A stretch of 64,000 nucleotides of DNA from Paraburkholderia sp. Ac-20340 (lineage in GTDB: Bacteria; Pseudomonadota; Gammaproteobacteria; Burkholderiales; Burkholderiaceae). Location of the stretch: contig NZ_JAAGPR010000001.1 of assembly GCF_017104965.1 (NCBI RefSeq), forward strand, positions 186,001-250,000, in the 5' to 3' direction. Each line of letters starts with the position of its first letter. Positions within the stretch are counted from its first letter, which is position 1. The notes beneath the pieces were generated by a model, which saw nothing but the letters and a program-made list of their open reading frames with translations, was not told where the DNA came from and ran no database searches. Shown piece by piece: positions 42,927 to 50,504 of this stretch. A program made the translations under genes and the position numbers.

Positions 42927-43184
42927 TCAGCCAGTCGTCAGCCTTACGAGCTGGCGGCCTAGAACAAAGATAGGTTCGAGCAATCCTAAGGCATTGTCGC
43001 TGTTTGCTCCGACAATGCCGAACCGTGTCTCGCCGTCGGAGCACAAATCGATGTAAAGATGCGCGTACACAGAAAATCCCGCGCCCCGGCTCTCAGTTGG
43101 GGCGCCTATGGACTTGCGATAGGCGTCGAGGTTCACGACCTTATCCAGTCTTCTTTCGCGCGGTGTGTCCTCGTGCTCCGCCAT
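42927..43184 (-). CDS. Small hypothetical protein co-oriented with the repressor
   Basis: 85 residues (MAEHEDTPRERRLDKVVNLDA). Its start lies 44 bp inside the 3' end of the repressor gene on the same strand, so the two are probably co-transcribed and expressed in the lysogen. No family recognised. Confidence 0.55.
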   Translation of the reverse strand: MAEHEDTPRERRLDKVVNLDAYRKSIGAPTESRGAGFSVYAHLYIDLCSDGETRFGIVGANSDNALGLLEPIFVLGRQLVRLTTG

Positions 43185-43701
43185 GTACGCCCCGGGTCGT
43201 CAGCTTTTGCTCCGCATAGGAGAGCGGTTGGCTATCAATGCCGTCCTGAAGCAGATCGCGCAGTAGCGCCAATCGCTTCGGAGTCAACTTGCCGCTCTCG
43301 AAGGCTTCTCTCAGTTCATTGATGAATTGATCCAGCGTGTCGCGCTCACTTTTTAAGCTGGCAGTTACTTCCGTGGAACCAGGGTTTACCTCAGGGTTTA
43401 CGATACTGCTTAAATCGTCGTTCATCTGACCGCGGTTGGCGCTCTTCGCGCTTTCGAATGAATCGAAGAGTGCGATCGTCATCAGCGGATCGAAGTTCAA
43501 CCCCCAATAGCCAGCATCGGCAACGTCCGAGAAATACTCGATCAGGTCGTTGATACGGACCTTCGCCACGCGCCCGTATTTGATCCAATCCTGAACGGAT
43601 GCTGGACGCACGCCCATAGCGTCCGCGAAAGCCTTCTTCGTGACGCCTTTTCTTTTGATGGCGACCGAAATGGCATCGCCTAATTCTTTCCCAGTAAGCA
43701 T
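43141..43701 (-). CDS. CI-like phage repressor lacking a LexA-type peptidase domain
   Basis: 186 residues. The N-terminal HTH (VTKKAFADAMGVRPASVQDWI) is followed by a helical region with no S24 Ser-Lys peptidase motif, so RecA-stimulated self-cleavage is unlikely; induction may need an antirepressor. The start codon lies inside an operator-like AGCATTGCC (43697-43705) and has no Shine-Dalgarno, which suggests a leaderless message and autoregulation. Divergent from the Cro-like gene. Confidence 0.82.
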   Translation of the reverse strand: MLTGKELGDAISVAIKRKGVTKKAFADAMGVRPASVQDWIKYGRVAKVRINDLIEYFSDVADAGYWGLNFDPLMTIALFDSFESAKSANRGQMNDDLSSIVNPEVNPGSTEVTASLKSERDTLDQFINELREAFESGKLTPKRLALLRDLLQDGIDSQPLSYAEQKLTTRGVHGGARGHTARKKTG

Positions 43702-43705
43702 TGCC
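43697..43705. promoter_or_regulatory. Repressor operator OR3-like (8 of 9 match)
   Basis: AGCATTGCC differs from the operator by one base and contains the repressor start codon (43699-43701, minus strand). Placement suits negative autoregulation. Confidence 0.5.
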
Positions 43706-43732
43706 TAATTTGACCCGTGCAAAGGTCGATGC

Positions 43733-43741
43733 GGCAATGCC
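43733..43741. promoter_or_regulatory. Repressor operator OR2 (9-mer GGCAATGCC)
   Basis: Exact operator copy directly before the -35 box of the Cro-like gene promoter, 21 bp from OR1. Confidence 0.65.
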
Positions 43742-43769
43742 TTGCTAAAATGAGGCAATGCCATATAAT
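43742..43769 (+). promoter_or_regulatory. Rightward early promoter (PR-like)
   Basis: TTGCTA (43742-43747), a 16-bp spacer and a consensus TATAAT (43764-43769). The predicted start of transcription falls at about 43776-43777, the ATG of the Cro-like gene. Operator OR1 (43754-43762) lies in the spacer. Confidence 0.75.
43754..43762. promoter_or_regulatory. Repressor operator OR1 (9-mer GGCAATGCC)
   Basis: Exact operator copy inside the PR spacer, adjacent to the -10 box. This is the same promoter-relative position as OL1 in the PL-like promoter. Confidence 0.65.
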
Positions 43770-43776
43770 GCCGTTC

Positions 43777-44037
43777 ATGAGCGAGACCTACACCGAGGCT
43801 GTCCTGCGGGCCAGCAAATTGATTGGCGGCAACGCGGCTCTTGCGCGGGCCATTGGCGTGAAGCCACCGACTGTGCAGCAGTGGGTGAATGGCGAGCGCA
43901 AGGTGCCGCCGAGCCGCTGCGTTGCAATCGAACGGCTGACGGGCGGCGACGTTACGCGCAAGGATCTGCGCCCGACGGATTGGGCGGAGTACTGGCCGGA
44001 GCTGGCGGAGGTTGCACAGCACGAGGAGGGCATTTGA
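43777..44037 (+). CDS. Cro/YdaS-like antirepressor HTH protein
   Basis: 86 residues (MSETYTEAVLRASKLIGGNAA, then VKPPTVQQWVNGERKVPPSRC), a YdaS/Cro-like HTH. The ATG at 43777 coincides with the predicted transcription start, so the message is likely leaderless; the ATG at 43768 lies within the -10 box and is excluded. First gene of the rightward early operon. Confidence 0.82.
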   Translation: MSETYTEAVLRASKLIGGNAALARAIGVKPPTVQQWVNGERKVPPSRCVAIERLTGGDVTRKDLRPTDWAEYWPELAEVAQHEEGI

Positions 44038-44038
44038 G

Positions 44039-44272
44039 ATGACTGCATTTAGCGACCGCCCCGCCTCGAATGATCGAGTCGAGTGCGCGGGACGGCTGAT
44101 CGAGATCGAGCGGTTTGCGGTCAGCTCGCTTTTTGGGCAGACGCAGCCTGTTCTGCTGTGGCAAGCGCCTCGCCAAGGTGGTAATGAAGCGCCCGCAGGC
44201 TCTCGAGCGGGATCGCAAACGCTTGCCATCCGAATCCAGGGTGCCGGACTTGAAGCAGGGCGCCTCCGATGA
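44039..44272 (+). CDS. Possible small phage protein after cro (doubtful)
   Basis: A 77-codon frame beginning MTAFSDRPASNDRVECAGRL directly after the Cro-like gene. The first half looks protein-like; the second half overlaps the better supported minus-strand gene at 44121 and reads like its shadow. Listed at low confidence. Confidence 0.25.
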   Translation: MTAFSDRPASNDRVECAGRLIEIERFAVSSLFGQTQPVLLWQAPRQGGNEAPAGSRAGSQTLAIRIQGAGLEAGRLR

Positions 44273-44507
44273 ACTGCTCGTATGAAGCCCACCAGCGAGG
44301 ATCGACCGTAGCGAGAGTTTTCTCGCCGACTTCTGGATCGCTCGTGCGCACGGGCGGTATCAAACTTTCGCGAACTTGCGCCAACACGTTGATGTGCTCC
44401 GAAAGTGCGTCTGGAGTGAAGCTTCTTGTCTGCCCGTTGTGCGTGATCTCGACGCGATACGTCCCGTCGGGCATTTCGTACGTCGCTACTTTGACTTCGT
44501 CCGTCAT
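44121..44507 (-). CDS. Hypothetical phage protein on the minus strand
   Basis: 128 residues (MTDEVKVATYEMPDGTYRVE) with AAAGGGA upstream. Good protein-like composition; opposite in direction to the rightward operon around it, so probably separately expressed. No family recognised. Confidence 0.6.
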   Translation of the reverse strand: MTDEVKVATYEMPDGTYRVEITHNGQTRSFTPDALSEHINVLAQVRESLIPPVRTSDPEVGEKTLATVDPRWWASYEQFIGGALLQVRHPGFGWQAFAIPLESLRALHYHLGEALATAEQAASAQKAS

Positions 44508-44604
44508 GGGGATTCCCTTTCGTGAAGAAACGGTTGGCGTAGGAACCTCCGATTCTAAACGTGGAGTGGATCCCCACCATTTCTGTCAGTCGAGGAGCAA
44601 CTAA

Positions 44605-44970
44605 ATGCGCTGGCTCTATGCCTTCTTCGGCCCTGCCGCCGAGATTGCTTTCGGCTGGCTGTGGCTCGTGCGCGGCGTCGATGCTGGCGGCCGTGTCCTG
44701 ACCTTCTACTGGTGGTGCACAGTCGCAGCGCTGTTCGGCGCCACGTTGATTTACGTGCTTGCGCACTGGGTCAACCGGCCGATTCCGAAGGGTGCGTCCA
44801 CGCCGCGCGCGGTTCGCTATTGGCTGCGCGCGATCTTTTTCGCGCGCCTTATCGCGCAGGTCGCGATTGGCTGCACGTCGCTCGGCGTCCTGTCGCTGAC
44901 CGCCTGGCTGTTTGCCCGTTTCGCGTTTCTGCTCGCCACTGAAGGCGAGAAGAGCAGCGCCGGCGTCTGA
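44605..44970 (+). CDS. Phage membrane protein
   Basis: 121 residues with three hydrophobic segments (near FGPAAEIAFGWLWLV, WWCTVAALFGATLIYVLA and the Ile/Leu-rich IAQVAIGCTSLGVLSLTAWL). A strong GAGGAG precedes the ATG. Inner-membrane protein in the early rightward operon; function unknown. Confidence 0.68.
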   Translation: MRWLYAFFGPAAEIAFGWLWLVRGVDAGGRVLTFYWWCTVAALFGATLIYVLAHWVNRPIPKGASTPRAVRYWLRAIFFARLIAQVAIGCTSLGVLSLTAWLFARFAFLLATEGEKSSAGV

Positions 44971-45213
44971 ATGAAAAGCCGCGTCGCCTTCTTGGCGGAC
45001 GCAACTCAACGTAAGCGCGATGTCTTCGATGCGCGCTGCGTTGAAAGGATTCTTAGATCTGCACGCGCCGGCGCGCAAAGCATCGTGGGCCGAGCGTCGT
45101 TGCTGGAGACGCAGTCGCAGGGAGGCAGAGCGGTAGGGCATGTGATCTCGCGTATTTGTGAGTGGCATGCACCGACTGTAAAAGAGGATGCGTTCAATCG
45201 CATTCCTGAATAA
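44971..45213 (+). CDS. Small hypothetical phage protein
   Basis: 80 residues, starting directly at the preceding stop (TGAATG), so translation would depend on re-initiation. Basic and helical. Weak independent support. Confidence 0.45.
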   Translation: MKSRVAFLADATQRKRDVFDARCVERILRSARAGAQSIVGRASLLETQSQGGRAVGHVISRICEWHAPTVKEDAFNRIPE

Positions 45214-45233
45214 TTGAATAGGGAGTAACCCTC

Positions 45234-45551
45234 ATGAACCACGCAGCACAGACGATACCGATTGCGCCGATGCGCATGCCTATCGTCGAAAAGCAGTTAC
45301 GGGAAGCGATTGCGGACCCTAAGAAGAAGCAGGCCATCCTCGAGGCGACGGGCTGGGACCAGTCGATGCCATCGAAGATCCTGTCGAACACGGCGGGTAT
45401 CACTCTGGAACATCTCGACACGCTGTTCCGCGCGATCGGTCTCGTCGTGACGACCGTGAGCTACATGGACTATCTCGCGGAAGGGAACGTCATCGGCAGT
45501 AATTGCCGTTGCGCGCGCATGAATATGGGTGCATGCGGCGCTGCCGCCTGA
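45234..45551 (+). CDS. CII-like phage transcriptional activator
   Basis: 105 residues. The central HTH-type region (KKQAILEATGWDQSMPSKIL, then ITLEHLDTLFRAIGL) resembles lambdoid CII proteins, with a Cys-rich tail (NCRCARMNMGACG). GGGAG precedes the ATG. It sits between cro and the replication genes, the expected cII position. Confidence 0.72.
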   Translation: MNHAAQTIPIAPMRMPIVEKQLREAIADPKKKQAILEATGWDQSMPSKILSNTAGITLEHLDTLFRAIGLVVTTVSYMDYLAEGNVIGSNCRCARMNMGACGAAA

Positions 45552-45579
45552 CGGTTCGTTCACGCATTCAGGAAGACCA

Positions 45580-45918
45580 ATGAACGTCGAAGCGGGAGAT
45601 ATCGCACGCGTCGTGAATACGGGCACTGCGAACGATGGCGCCGTGGTGAACGTCGTCGAGCTGGACGTCCAATGGACCGAAATCATGAAGAAGCCGGTCT
45701 GGGTCGTTCGAGGCGTGAAGATGCTCGGTTTCGCTGGAAAGATCCCCAAGACCGTTCAGGAGGAGGGCGTCATGCCTGACCTGAACCTGCGCAGGGTAAA
45801 AACGGATCGCGATGCCGTCGACCGGCGCGACCTTTCGCTGCCGATGCCGCCTACACAACGCAGCCAGATCGCTGAAGCGGTCAAACAAGCTATGGGGACT
45901 GGATGTCTCACCACCTGA
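45580..45918 (+). CDS. Hypothetical phage protein
   Basis: 112 residues from the ATG at 45580 with AGGAAG upstream (MNVEAGDIARVVNTGTANDG). The N-terminal half looks like a small beta barrel of SH3 type. It overlaps the next gene by 16 bp. No function assigned. Confidence 0.65.
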   Translation: MNVEAGDIARVVNTGTANDGAVVNVVELDVQWTEIMKKPVWVVRGVKMLGFAGKIPKTVQEEGVMPDLNLRRVKTDRDAVDRRDLSLPMPPTQRSQIAEAVKQAMGTGCLTT

Positions 45919-46181
45919 CCAATCAAGCCTGGGACATCGAGCTTCGCGGCATGCAGAAGCTCGTTTTGCTTTGTCTGGCGCACCTTAGCGTGATGAGCAC
46001 GCGCGAGTGTTGCCCGACGATCGCGCGTATTGCCGTGATGTGTGGCATTTCCGACAGCAGCGTGCGCGACCAGATCCGCGCGCTGGCGGCGCTCGGCCTG
46101 GTCGAAGAGCTGCGCGACGGGCGAATCGTGCATTACCGCGTCAATATCGGCGCGCCGCGAGACGCCAATGTCGAAGCATGA
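45903..46181 (+). CDS. Winged-helix (HTH_36-type) protein
   Basis: 92 residues. HTH features LRGMQKLVLLCLAHLS, CCPTIARIAVMCGISDSSV and a wing-like LRDGRIVHYRV are typical of the N-terminal domain of phage replication initiators. Probably a DNA-binding replication accessory, directly upstream of the nuclease and initiator genes. Confidence 0.72.
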   Translation: MSHHLTNQAWDIELRGMQKLVLLCLAHLSVMSTRECCPTIARIAVMCGISDSSVRDQIRALAALGLVEELRDGRIVHYRVNIGAPRDANVEA

Positions 46182-46734
46182 GAATTCATCTGCTGGCGGC
46201 GATCATGGCCGTCAGTTCAACGCTGGCCTGATCGAGGCTGCCATCCGGCGCCACGTCGATCATCGCGCCAACACCCTGATTCCTGAGGCGTCGATCCGCT
46301 ACGCCGTCGGTCACAGCCGCTTCGAGTATCGCGCCGATTTCGTCGTGGTCACGCGCGCGAACTACGCGACCGAGCTCGAGGTGAAGATCTCGCTCGGCGA
46401 CTGGCGCAGGGATCTCGCGAAGCCGAAGTGGGTGGGCATGCCCGCCTGGATCACGCGCTTCATTTACGTCGTGCCCCAGCAGCTCGGCATCCCCGAGTGG
46501 GTGCCTGAGCGCGCGGGCGTCTGGCACGTCAAGCCGACCCGCGTCCAGTCGACCAGCACGTGTCTCGACGGCTTCGAGATCTTCGTGGCGCGCGCGCCGC
46601 ACGTGCTTGGCCGCGAGAAGCTGCCGCCCGCCGTGCTCGGCACGTGGCACAAAAACCTCTACTACCGCTATTGGGAGCAGCGCATGGACGCGCAGCGCCG
46701 CATCGCGCGCCATATTCGCGAGGCCGTCGCATGA
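46168..46734 (+). CDS. PD-(D/E)XK-like nuclease domain protein (MmcB-type)
   Basis: 188 residues from the ATG at 46168. The core pattern YRADFVVV followed by ATELEVKISLGDWRRDL fits a D...ExK restriction-endonuclease fold, and WHVKPTRV adds a basic strand. It may process DNA in replication or recombination. Fold assignment is by motif only. Confidence 0.62.
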   Translation: MSKHENSSAGGDHGRQFNAGLIEAAIRRHVDHRANTLIPEASIRYAVGHSRFEYRADFVVVTRANYATELEVKISLGDWRRDLAKPKWVGMPAWITRFIYVVPQQLGIPEWVPERAGVWHVKPTRVQSTSTCLDGFEIFVARAPHVLGREKLPPAVLGTWHKNLYYRYWEQRMDAQRRIARHIREAVA

Positions 46735-47894
46735 GCCACTACGCTTTCCAATGGGCAAAGCGCCAGTGCGTGGGCGACTCGACGACCAAGACTGTCCTGA
46801 AGACCTACGCGAACTGGGCCAGTGAGGACTACAGCACCTGGGTGACCAACGAGGAGTTGCTCATCGACACGGAGCTGAACATCCAGACGATCCGCAAGGC
46901 GCGCGCGAAGCTGATCGAGAAGGGCTATCTGATCGAGACGGACAAGCGCATTGGCGAGACACGCAGCATCGTTGTCTATCAGATGGTGGCGCCGGCCGGC
47001 TCGACGATAGTGCAGGCGATCGACCAGCGCACGGGCGAAACGATTTCGCTCAGCCCTCCGTCACGTGAGGATTACGAGGCGAAGACCCTCCAAAAACGAA
47101 GCCCCTCCAAAATTGGAGCCTCTTCGGGTAAGCGGGCTAAGAGGGGTGAAAAACCAAGCCCCTCCAAAAACGAAGCCCCTCCAGATTCCACTTCAAGCCC
47201 CTCCAAATCCCACGTTAAGGGGGGTGAAATCCCACCTCAAGCCCCTCCAAATTTGGAGCCCAATAAAGCAGATGTTGGCTTAGAGAGCAGTAGCAGCAGC
47301 GACGCGCGCGAAGCCGACGCTGTGGATAACTCGCTGCCGCTGCTGCCTGAAGACGAGCAAACCGAAGAGCCGCCGCACAACGCTGATGACATCGCGCCGC
47401 CAGATGCCGAAGCGCAACTTCTCGCGTGGCTCGCCGTGCTGCCGAACGTCGCGGTCGACCAGCTGGCGGACCGCCTGCTCGTGCTGACATGGGTTGGCAA
47501 GGGCTTGACGCAGGTGCAGCTGGCGGAAGCGCATCGCCGCGCGCAGAAGCGCCGCGACTCAAAGCAGGACGAGCGCGCCATTGGCGCGAAATTTCTCGAC
47601 TGCTTCGTGAGCGAGGTGCTGGCGGCCGGGAAAGCGCAGGCCGAGCCGTCCGCCAGCCAGAGCACGCCGTGGTGGGAAAGCGATTCGGGCATCAACGCGC
47701 AGGGCAGAAGCAAGCGCGTGGAGCGTCGCCCGAACGAGACGACCCCGGATTACCTGATTCGCGTGGCGCAGGCCTCTGGCCGCGGGCCGTGGATCGAGCA
47801 CGTGCTGAAGCGCTGGCAGGGCACGGCGCGGTACCAGAGCGTCATCGAATTTTTCGGCGACCACCTTCTCCCTGTGGACTTCTACGCGTCATGA
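46731..47894 (+). CDS. Phage replication initiator (O-like) containing iterons
   Basis: 387 residues. An N-terminal winged helix (FQWAKRQCVGDSTTKTVLKT; LNIQTIRKARAKLIEKGYL) precedes a long Ser/Pro/Lys-rich linker (about 115-200) and a C-terminal domain ending HVLKRWQGTARYQSVIEF. The linker is encoded by DNA with six direct repeats of AAGCCCCTCCAAA, as the lambda O gene carries its own origin. ATGA coupling to both neighbours. The initiator probably binds these repeats. Confidence 0.82.
   Translation: MSHYAFQWAKRQCVGDSTTKTVLKTYANWASEDYSTWVTNEELLIDTELNIQTIRKARAKLIEKGYLIETDKRIGETRSIVVYQMVAPAGSTIVQAIDQRTGETISLSPPSREDYEAKTLQKRSPSKIGASSGKRAKRGEKPSPSKNEAPPDSTSSPSKSHVKGGEIPPQAPPNLEPNKADVGLESSSSSDAREADAVDNSLPLLPEDEQTEEPPHNADDIAPPDAEAQLLAWLAVLPNVAVDQLADRLLVLTWVGKGLTQVQLAEAHRRAQKRRDSKQDERAIGAKFLDCFVSEVLAAGKAQAEPSASQSTPWWESDSGINAQGRSKRVERRPNETTPDYLIRVAQASGRGPWIEHVLKRWQGTARYQSVIEFFGDHLLPVDFYAS
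47082..47251. repeat. Iteron array, probable phage replication origin
   Basis: Six copies of the 13-mer AAGCCCCTCCAAA begin at 47082, 47099, 47156, 47173, 47195 and 47239 (first and fourth imperfect). Palindromes CTCCAAAATTGGAG and CTCCAAATTTGGAG lie at the second and sixth copies. GGGGTGAAA occurs twice between copies. The array is inside the initiator gene. Confidence 0.8.
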
Positions 47895-48139
47895 TCGACA
47901 ACCCACTTCGCAGCCAATTGTTCGGCATGAACATCTCCGTCGATCCGGCGCTCGACAACGTTCCGCGCATGCAGACGTCGCCTGAGTTTGCGGCGCTAAT
48001 GCCGGCTGCGTTTGTCGACGAGCTCAACGACTGGATGCTCCAGTTCTTCGGCACGCACAGCCCGATCTACAAGCTGCCGGGAAATCGGCTCGTGATGGGC
48101 ACAAAGGCATATGCCATGTTGCAAGCGTCGCTGCGATGA
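47891..48139 (+). CDS. Small hypothetical phage protein
   Basis: 82 residues (MIDNPLRSQLFGMNISVDPA), ATGA-coupled to the initiator. This protein type accompanies the replication genes of other Burkholderia phages, as I recall; function unknown. Confidence 0.72.
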   Translation: MIDNPLRSQLFGMNISVDPALDNVPRMQTSPEFAALMPAAFVDELNDWMLQFFGTHSPIYKLPGNRLVMGTKAYAMLQASLR

Positions 48140-48555
48140 GCAACGTCATCGACATCGACGAGCTGCGCATCCAGCGCCAGCAAAAGCACGAGACGCGGGC
48201 CGCGACCGAGTGCGCGCACAAGCGGCTCAACCTCGACGACGTCGGGAGCATTGTGCGCTGCGCTGATTGCGGCACGCAGCTCGATGCTTATTGGACGCTC
48301 ACGCTGTTCCTCGATCACTACGGCCGCGCGCTGCGAAGGCTGAATGAGCGCGAACGCGCGCACGCCGAGGCGAAGGTGCGCGACATCCACCTGACGGCCG
48401 CTCAGCGCGTCGAGAAGGCATGGCGCAGCCGCTCGATGGTGCCGTGCTGCCCTCATTGCGGCGAAGGCATCCGCGCTGATGACGGGCTGGGCGGCACGAT
48501 GATCAACCGCTCGATCGACGACCGCCGGCGCGCGGCGAAGAAGGGCGGCGCGTGA
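48136..48555 (+). CDS. Hypothetical phage protein with two zinc knuckles
   Basis: 139 residues. CAHKRLNLDDVGSIVRCADC and PCCPHCGEG give Cys pairs that could bind two zinc ions; a basic helical middle lies between. Coupled to its neighbours. Confidence 0.7.
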   Translation: MSNVIDIDELRIQRQQKHETRAATECAHKRLNLDDVGSIVRCADCGTQLDAYWTLTLFLDHYGRALRRLNERERAHAEAKVRDIHLTAAQRVEKAWRSRSMVPCCPHCGEGIRADDGLGGTMINRSIDDRRRAAKKGGA

Positions 48556-48830
48556 AAAACGACATCGCGAACTATTTGTCGGCCGCGGCGCTCATCGCGC
48601 TAGCCTCGGATTCCCGCGTGATCTTTGGGCCGACCTGGCTGCGCATGGCGGCGAGCGCGTATCGACGTGATCGGTCGCATATGGCGCCGGCCGACGTCGA
48701 AATTCTTGATCACGTCGACCGCGAGGTTTTGCAACTTGCCTACGGCGAAGGTCTATTCGATACGCAATGGAGCCTATTCGCCGAGTTTCAGAAAGAAATT
48801 AATCGACAGATCGCGGAGGCCTTTCGATGA
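48552..48830 (+). CDS. Hypothetical phage protein (GTG start)
   Basis: 92 residues; GTG start overlapping the previous stop (GTGA). Helical and acidic (DVEILDHVDREVLQLAYGEG). No family recognised. Confidence 0.65.
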   Translation: MKNDIANYLSAAALIALASDSRVIFGPTWLRMAASAYRRDRSHMAPADVEILDHVDREVLQLAYGEGLFDTQWSLFAEFQKEINRQIAEAFR

Positions 48831-49108
48831 ACTGCAAACCCGGAGATCTCGCTTATGTGATTCGGGACGAATTCCCCGAAAACGAAGGGCGCATCGTCGA
48901 AGTACTCGCGCTCTCGCCGCCGGAAGAGGACGACGAAGGGCCGTACTGGGAGGTGCGCTTCATCGGCGCGCCCGGGCCGTTTTCGGATTGGGATTTTCCG
49001 GGCGAGCGGGCGGGCTACGACCTTGAGTGCTGCTTCCTCGACGCGCAGCTTCGACCGATCAATGGTGTGCCGGTGACGGAAGAAGAGCGAGACGAGGTGA
49101 CCGCATGA
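48827..49108 (+). CDS. Hypothetical phage protein, copy 1 of a tandem pair
   Basis: 93 residues opening MNCKPGDLAYVIRDEFPE and closing LRPINGVPVTEEERDEVTA. The beta-rich SH3-like N-terminus and the termini are shared with the next gene, so the two arose by tandem duplication. Function unknown. Confidence 0.7.
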   Translation: MNCKPGDLAYVIRDEFPENEGRIVEVLALSPPEEDDEGPYWEVRFIGAPGPFSDWDFPGERAGYDLECCFLDAQLRPINGVPVTEEERDEVTA

Positions 49109-49374
49109 ACTGTAAGCCGCCGTGCATGGCGCTCATCGTCAAATCCGATTTCCCGGAGTTGCTCGGGCTGCCGGTCGATGTGCCTGGCGAAACCGTCGAT
49201 TACCCGAATCTCGGCTTCTGCTGGGTCGTGCGGCTGCCGCGTCCGATGCCCTGTTGGGACTTCGATCGCCAGTGCGACATCCTCCACGACGTCATCGCCG
49301 TCCCCGACTACTGCCTGCGCCAGATCACTGGGCTGCCGGTGCACGACGAGCAGCTCGACGAGGTGACCGCTTGA
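49105..49374 (+). CDS. Hypothetical phage protein, copy 2 of a tandem pair
   Basis: 89 residues opening MNCKPPCMALIVKSDFPE and closing LRQITGLPVHDEQLDEVTA. Paralogue of the preceding gene with diverged centre. Both genes end at the same GACGAGGTGACCGC junction that supplies the next gene's ribosome binding site. Confidence 0.7.
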   Translation: MNCKPPCMALIVKSDFPELLGLPVDVPGETVDYPNLGFCWVVRLPRPMPCWDFDRQCDILHDVIAVPDYCLRQITGLPVHDEQLDEVTA

Positions 49375-49580
49375 GCACGCTCGATTGGATTTCGACGTTT
49401 CTTTTTGTGGCGTTCATAGCGTTTGTCGTGGTCCTGTTCCGCCGCGATCGGCACTGGACTTATTGGCTCGAAACGACGGAGGAACGCTATTACCGCTGGT
49501 CCGACGGCGCGTGGGTCAAGACCATCAAGAAACGCTGGTATCGCGTGCACACCGATGGCCGAAAGGAGTATCTCGAATGA
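49371..49580 (+). CDS. Small membrane protein with TTG start
   Basis: 69 residues with one transmembrane helix (ISTFLFVAFIAFVVVLF) and a Trp/Tyr/Arg-rich tail (RWYRVHTDGRKEYLE). TTG start overlaps the previous stop as TTGA with GAGGTGA upstream. Function unknown. Confidence 0.6.
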   Translation: MSTLDWISTFLFVAFIAFVVVLFRRDRHWTYWLETTEERYYRWSDGAWVKTIKKRWYRVHTDGRKEYLE

Positions 49581-49924
49581 AAGTAAGTGAGCTGAGCGGC
49601 GCGCTGCTCGATTACTGGGTCGCGAAAGCAGACGGAAGCCGCGGTGCGGCCTACAGCTTTCAAGACGGCTGCTACCGCGCGACCGACTGCGGTGTGCTGA
49701 TTTTCTATTCGAGTGACTGGCAGCAAGCAGGTCCGATCATCGAACGCGAAGGAATCGCGGTCTATCTCTGTGACGCTTGGGTGGCGCTTGTGCGGCCAGA
49801 GATCTGTCACGGTTATCTGGAGGCAGATGTTATCGAAGAGGGTCCCACGCCGCTCATCGCGGCGATGCGCGCGTTCGTCGCTTCAAAGTTCGGCGCCGAA
49901 GTGACTGACGAGGTGCCGGCATGA
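49577..49924 (+). CDS. NinX/DUF2591-family protein, copy 1
   Basis: 115 residues beginning MKVSELSGALLDYWVAKADG, containing YSSDWQQAGPIIERE and TPLIAAMRAFVASKFG, hallmarks of the phage DUF2591 (NinX) family of unknown function. A paralogue follows at 50701. Confidence 0.82.
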   Translation: MKVSELSGALLDYWVAKADGSRGAAYSFQDGCYRATDCGVLIFYSSDWQQAGPIIEREGIAVYLCDAWVALVRPEICHGYLEADVIEEGPTPLIAAMRAFVASKFGAEVTDEVPA

Positions 49925-50235
49925 GAGTTAAAGACATGCGCGGCCACACATTGGAAGTGTGGGTCAAATGTTCATTTTATGAGGACGCGCCGGCTGGCTG
50001 GCGGGTCGTGATTCCTGTCCTTGAAGATGGCACCGAAGACTGGCAATTGGCGCCGCTTCCGTTCGATACCAACTTCTCCGATGCAGAACGGGTTGGCATT
50101 TTTGAACTTCCAGATACTTGGCGTGCGGCACACGTAAGAAACGGGGTCTTCTTCACGGCGAATGGCCCGACTCCTGCCATAGCTGCGGCACGCACCTATG
50201 TGATGGCGGTCTTCGGCGAAGAGGTGCCAGCGTGA
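49921..50235 (+). CDS. DUF2591-like protein, divergent copy
   Basis: 104 residues. The C-terminal NGPTPAIAAARTYVMAVFG matches the end of the NinX/DUF2591 neighbours; the N-terminal half has diverged (MRVKDMRGHTLEVWVKC). Probably a degenerate or specialised paralogue. Confidence 0.65.
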   Translation: MRVKDMRGHTLEVWVKCSFYEDAPAGWRVVIPVLEDGTEDWQLAPLPFDTNFSDAERVGIFELPDTWRAAHVRNGVFFTANGPTPAIAAARTYVMAVFGEEVPA

Positions 50236-50504
50236 CCGGAGTGTATTTCGTTCTTCATCCCGAGGTATACGGCATTGATCCGGAGCTGGCGGAGCGAGTC
50301 GCGCGCGAACTCGGTGGGGCGCTAATCGTGTGCGACTCGCTTTTCGACGGCGAGGAGCTGCGGATGAAGGCCGCTTGCGAAAAGCTGGCCCGCGCGCAAT
50401 TCGATCTCCCCGAGTTCGCATCGCCGACCGAGATCGATAACCGTGCCGCGCGCCGCCGCGCGAAGTTTTCACGCCGCACAAACAACGACGGATGGAAAGC
50501 ATGA
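50232..50504 (+). CDS. Hypothetical phage protein (GTG start)
   Basis: 90 residues from the GTG at 50232, overlapping the preceding stop (GTGA) with GAGGTG upstream. TGVYFVLHPEVYGIDPELAE opens it; the tail is basic (ARRRAKFSRR). No family recognised. Confidence 0.65.
   Translation: MTGVYFVLHPEVYGIDPELAERVARELGGALIVCDSLFDGEELRMKAACEKLARAQFDLPEFASPTEIDNRAARRRAKFSRRTNNDGWKA

Noticed and set aside
43717..43776. Upstream extension of the Cro-like gene
   Set aside because: It would start before the -35 and -10 boxes of the predicted promoter.
47082..47251. CRISPR array
   Set aside because: The repeats are only 13 bp, irregularly spaced, lie inside a coding frame and have no spacers of constant length; iterons explain them better.
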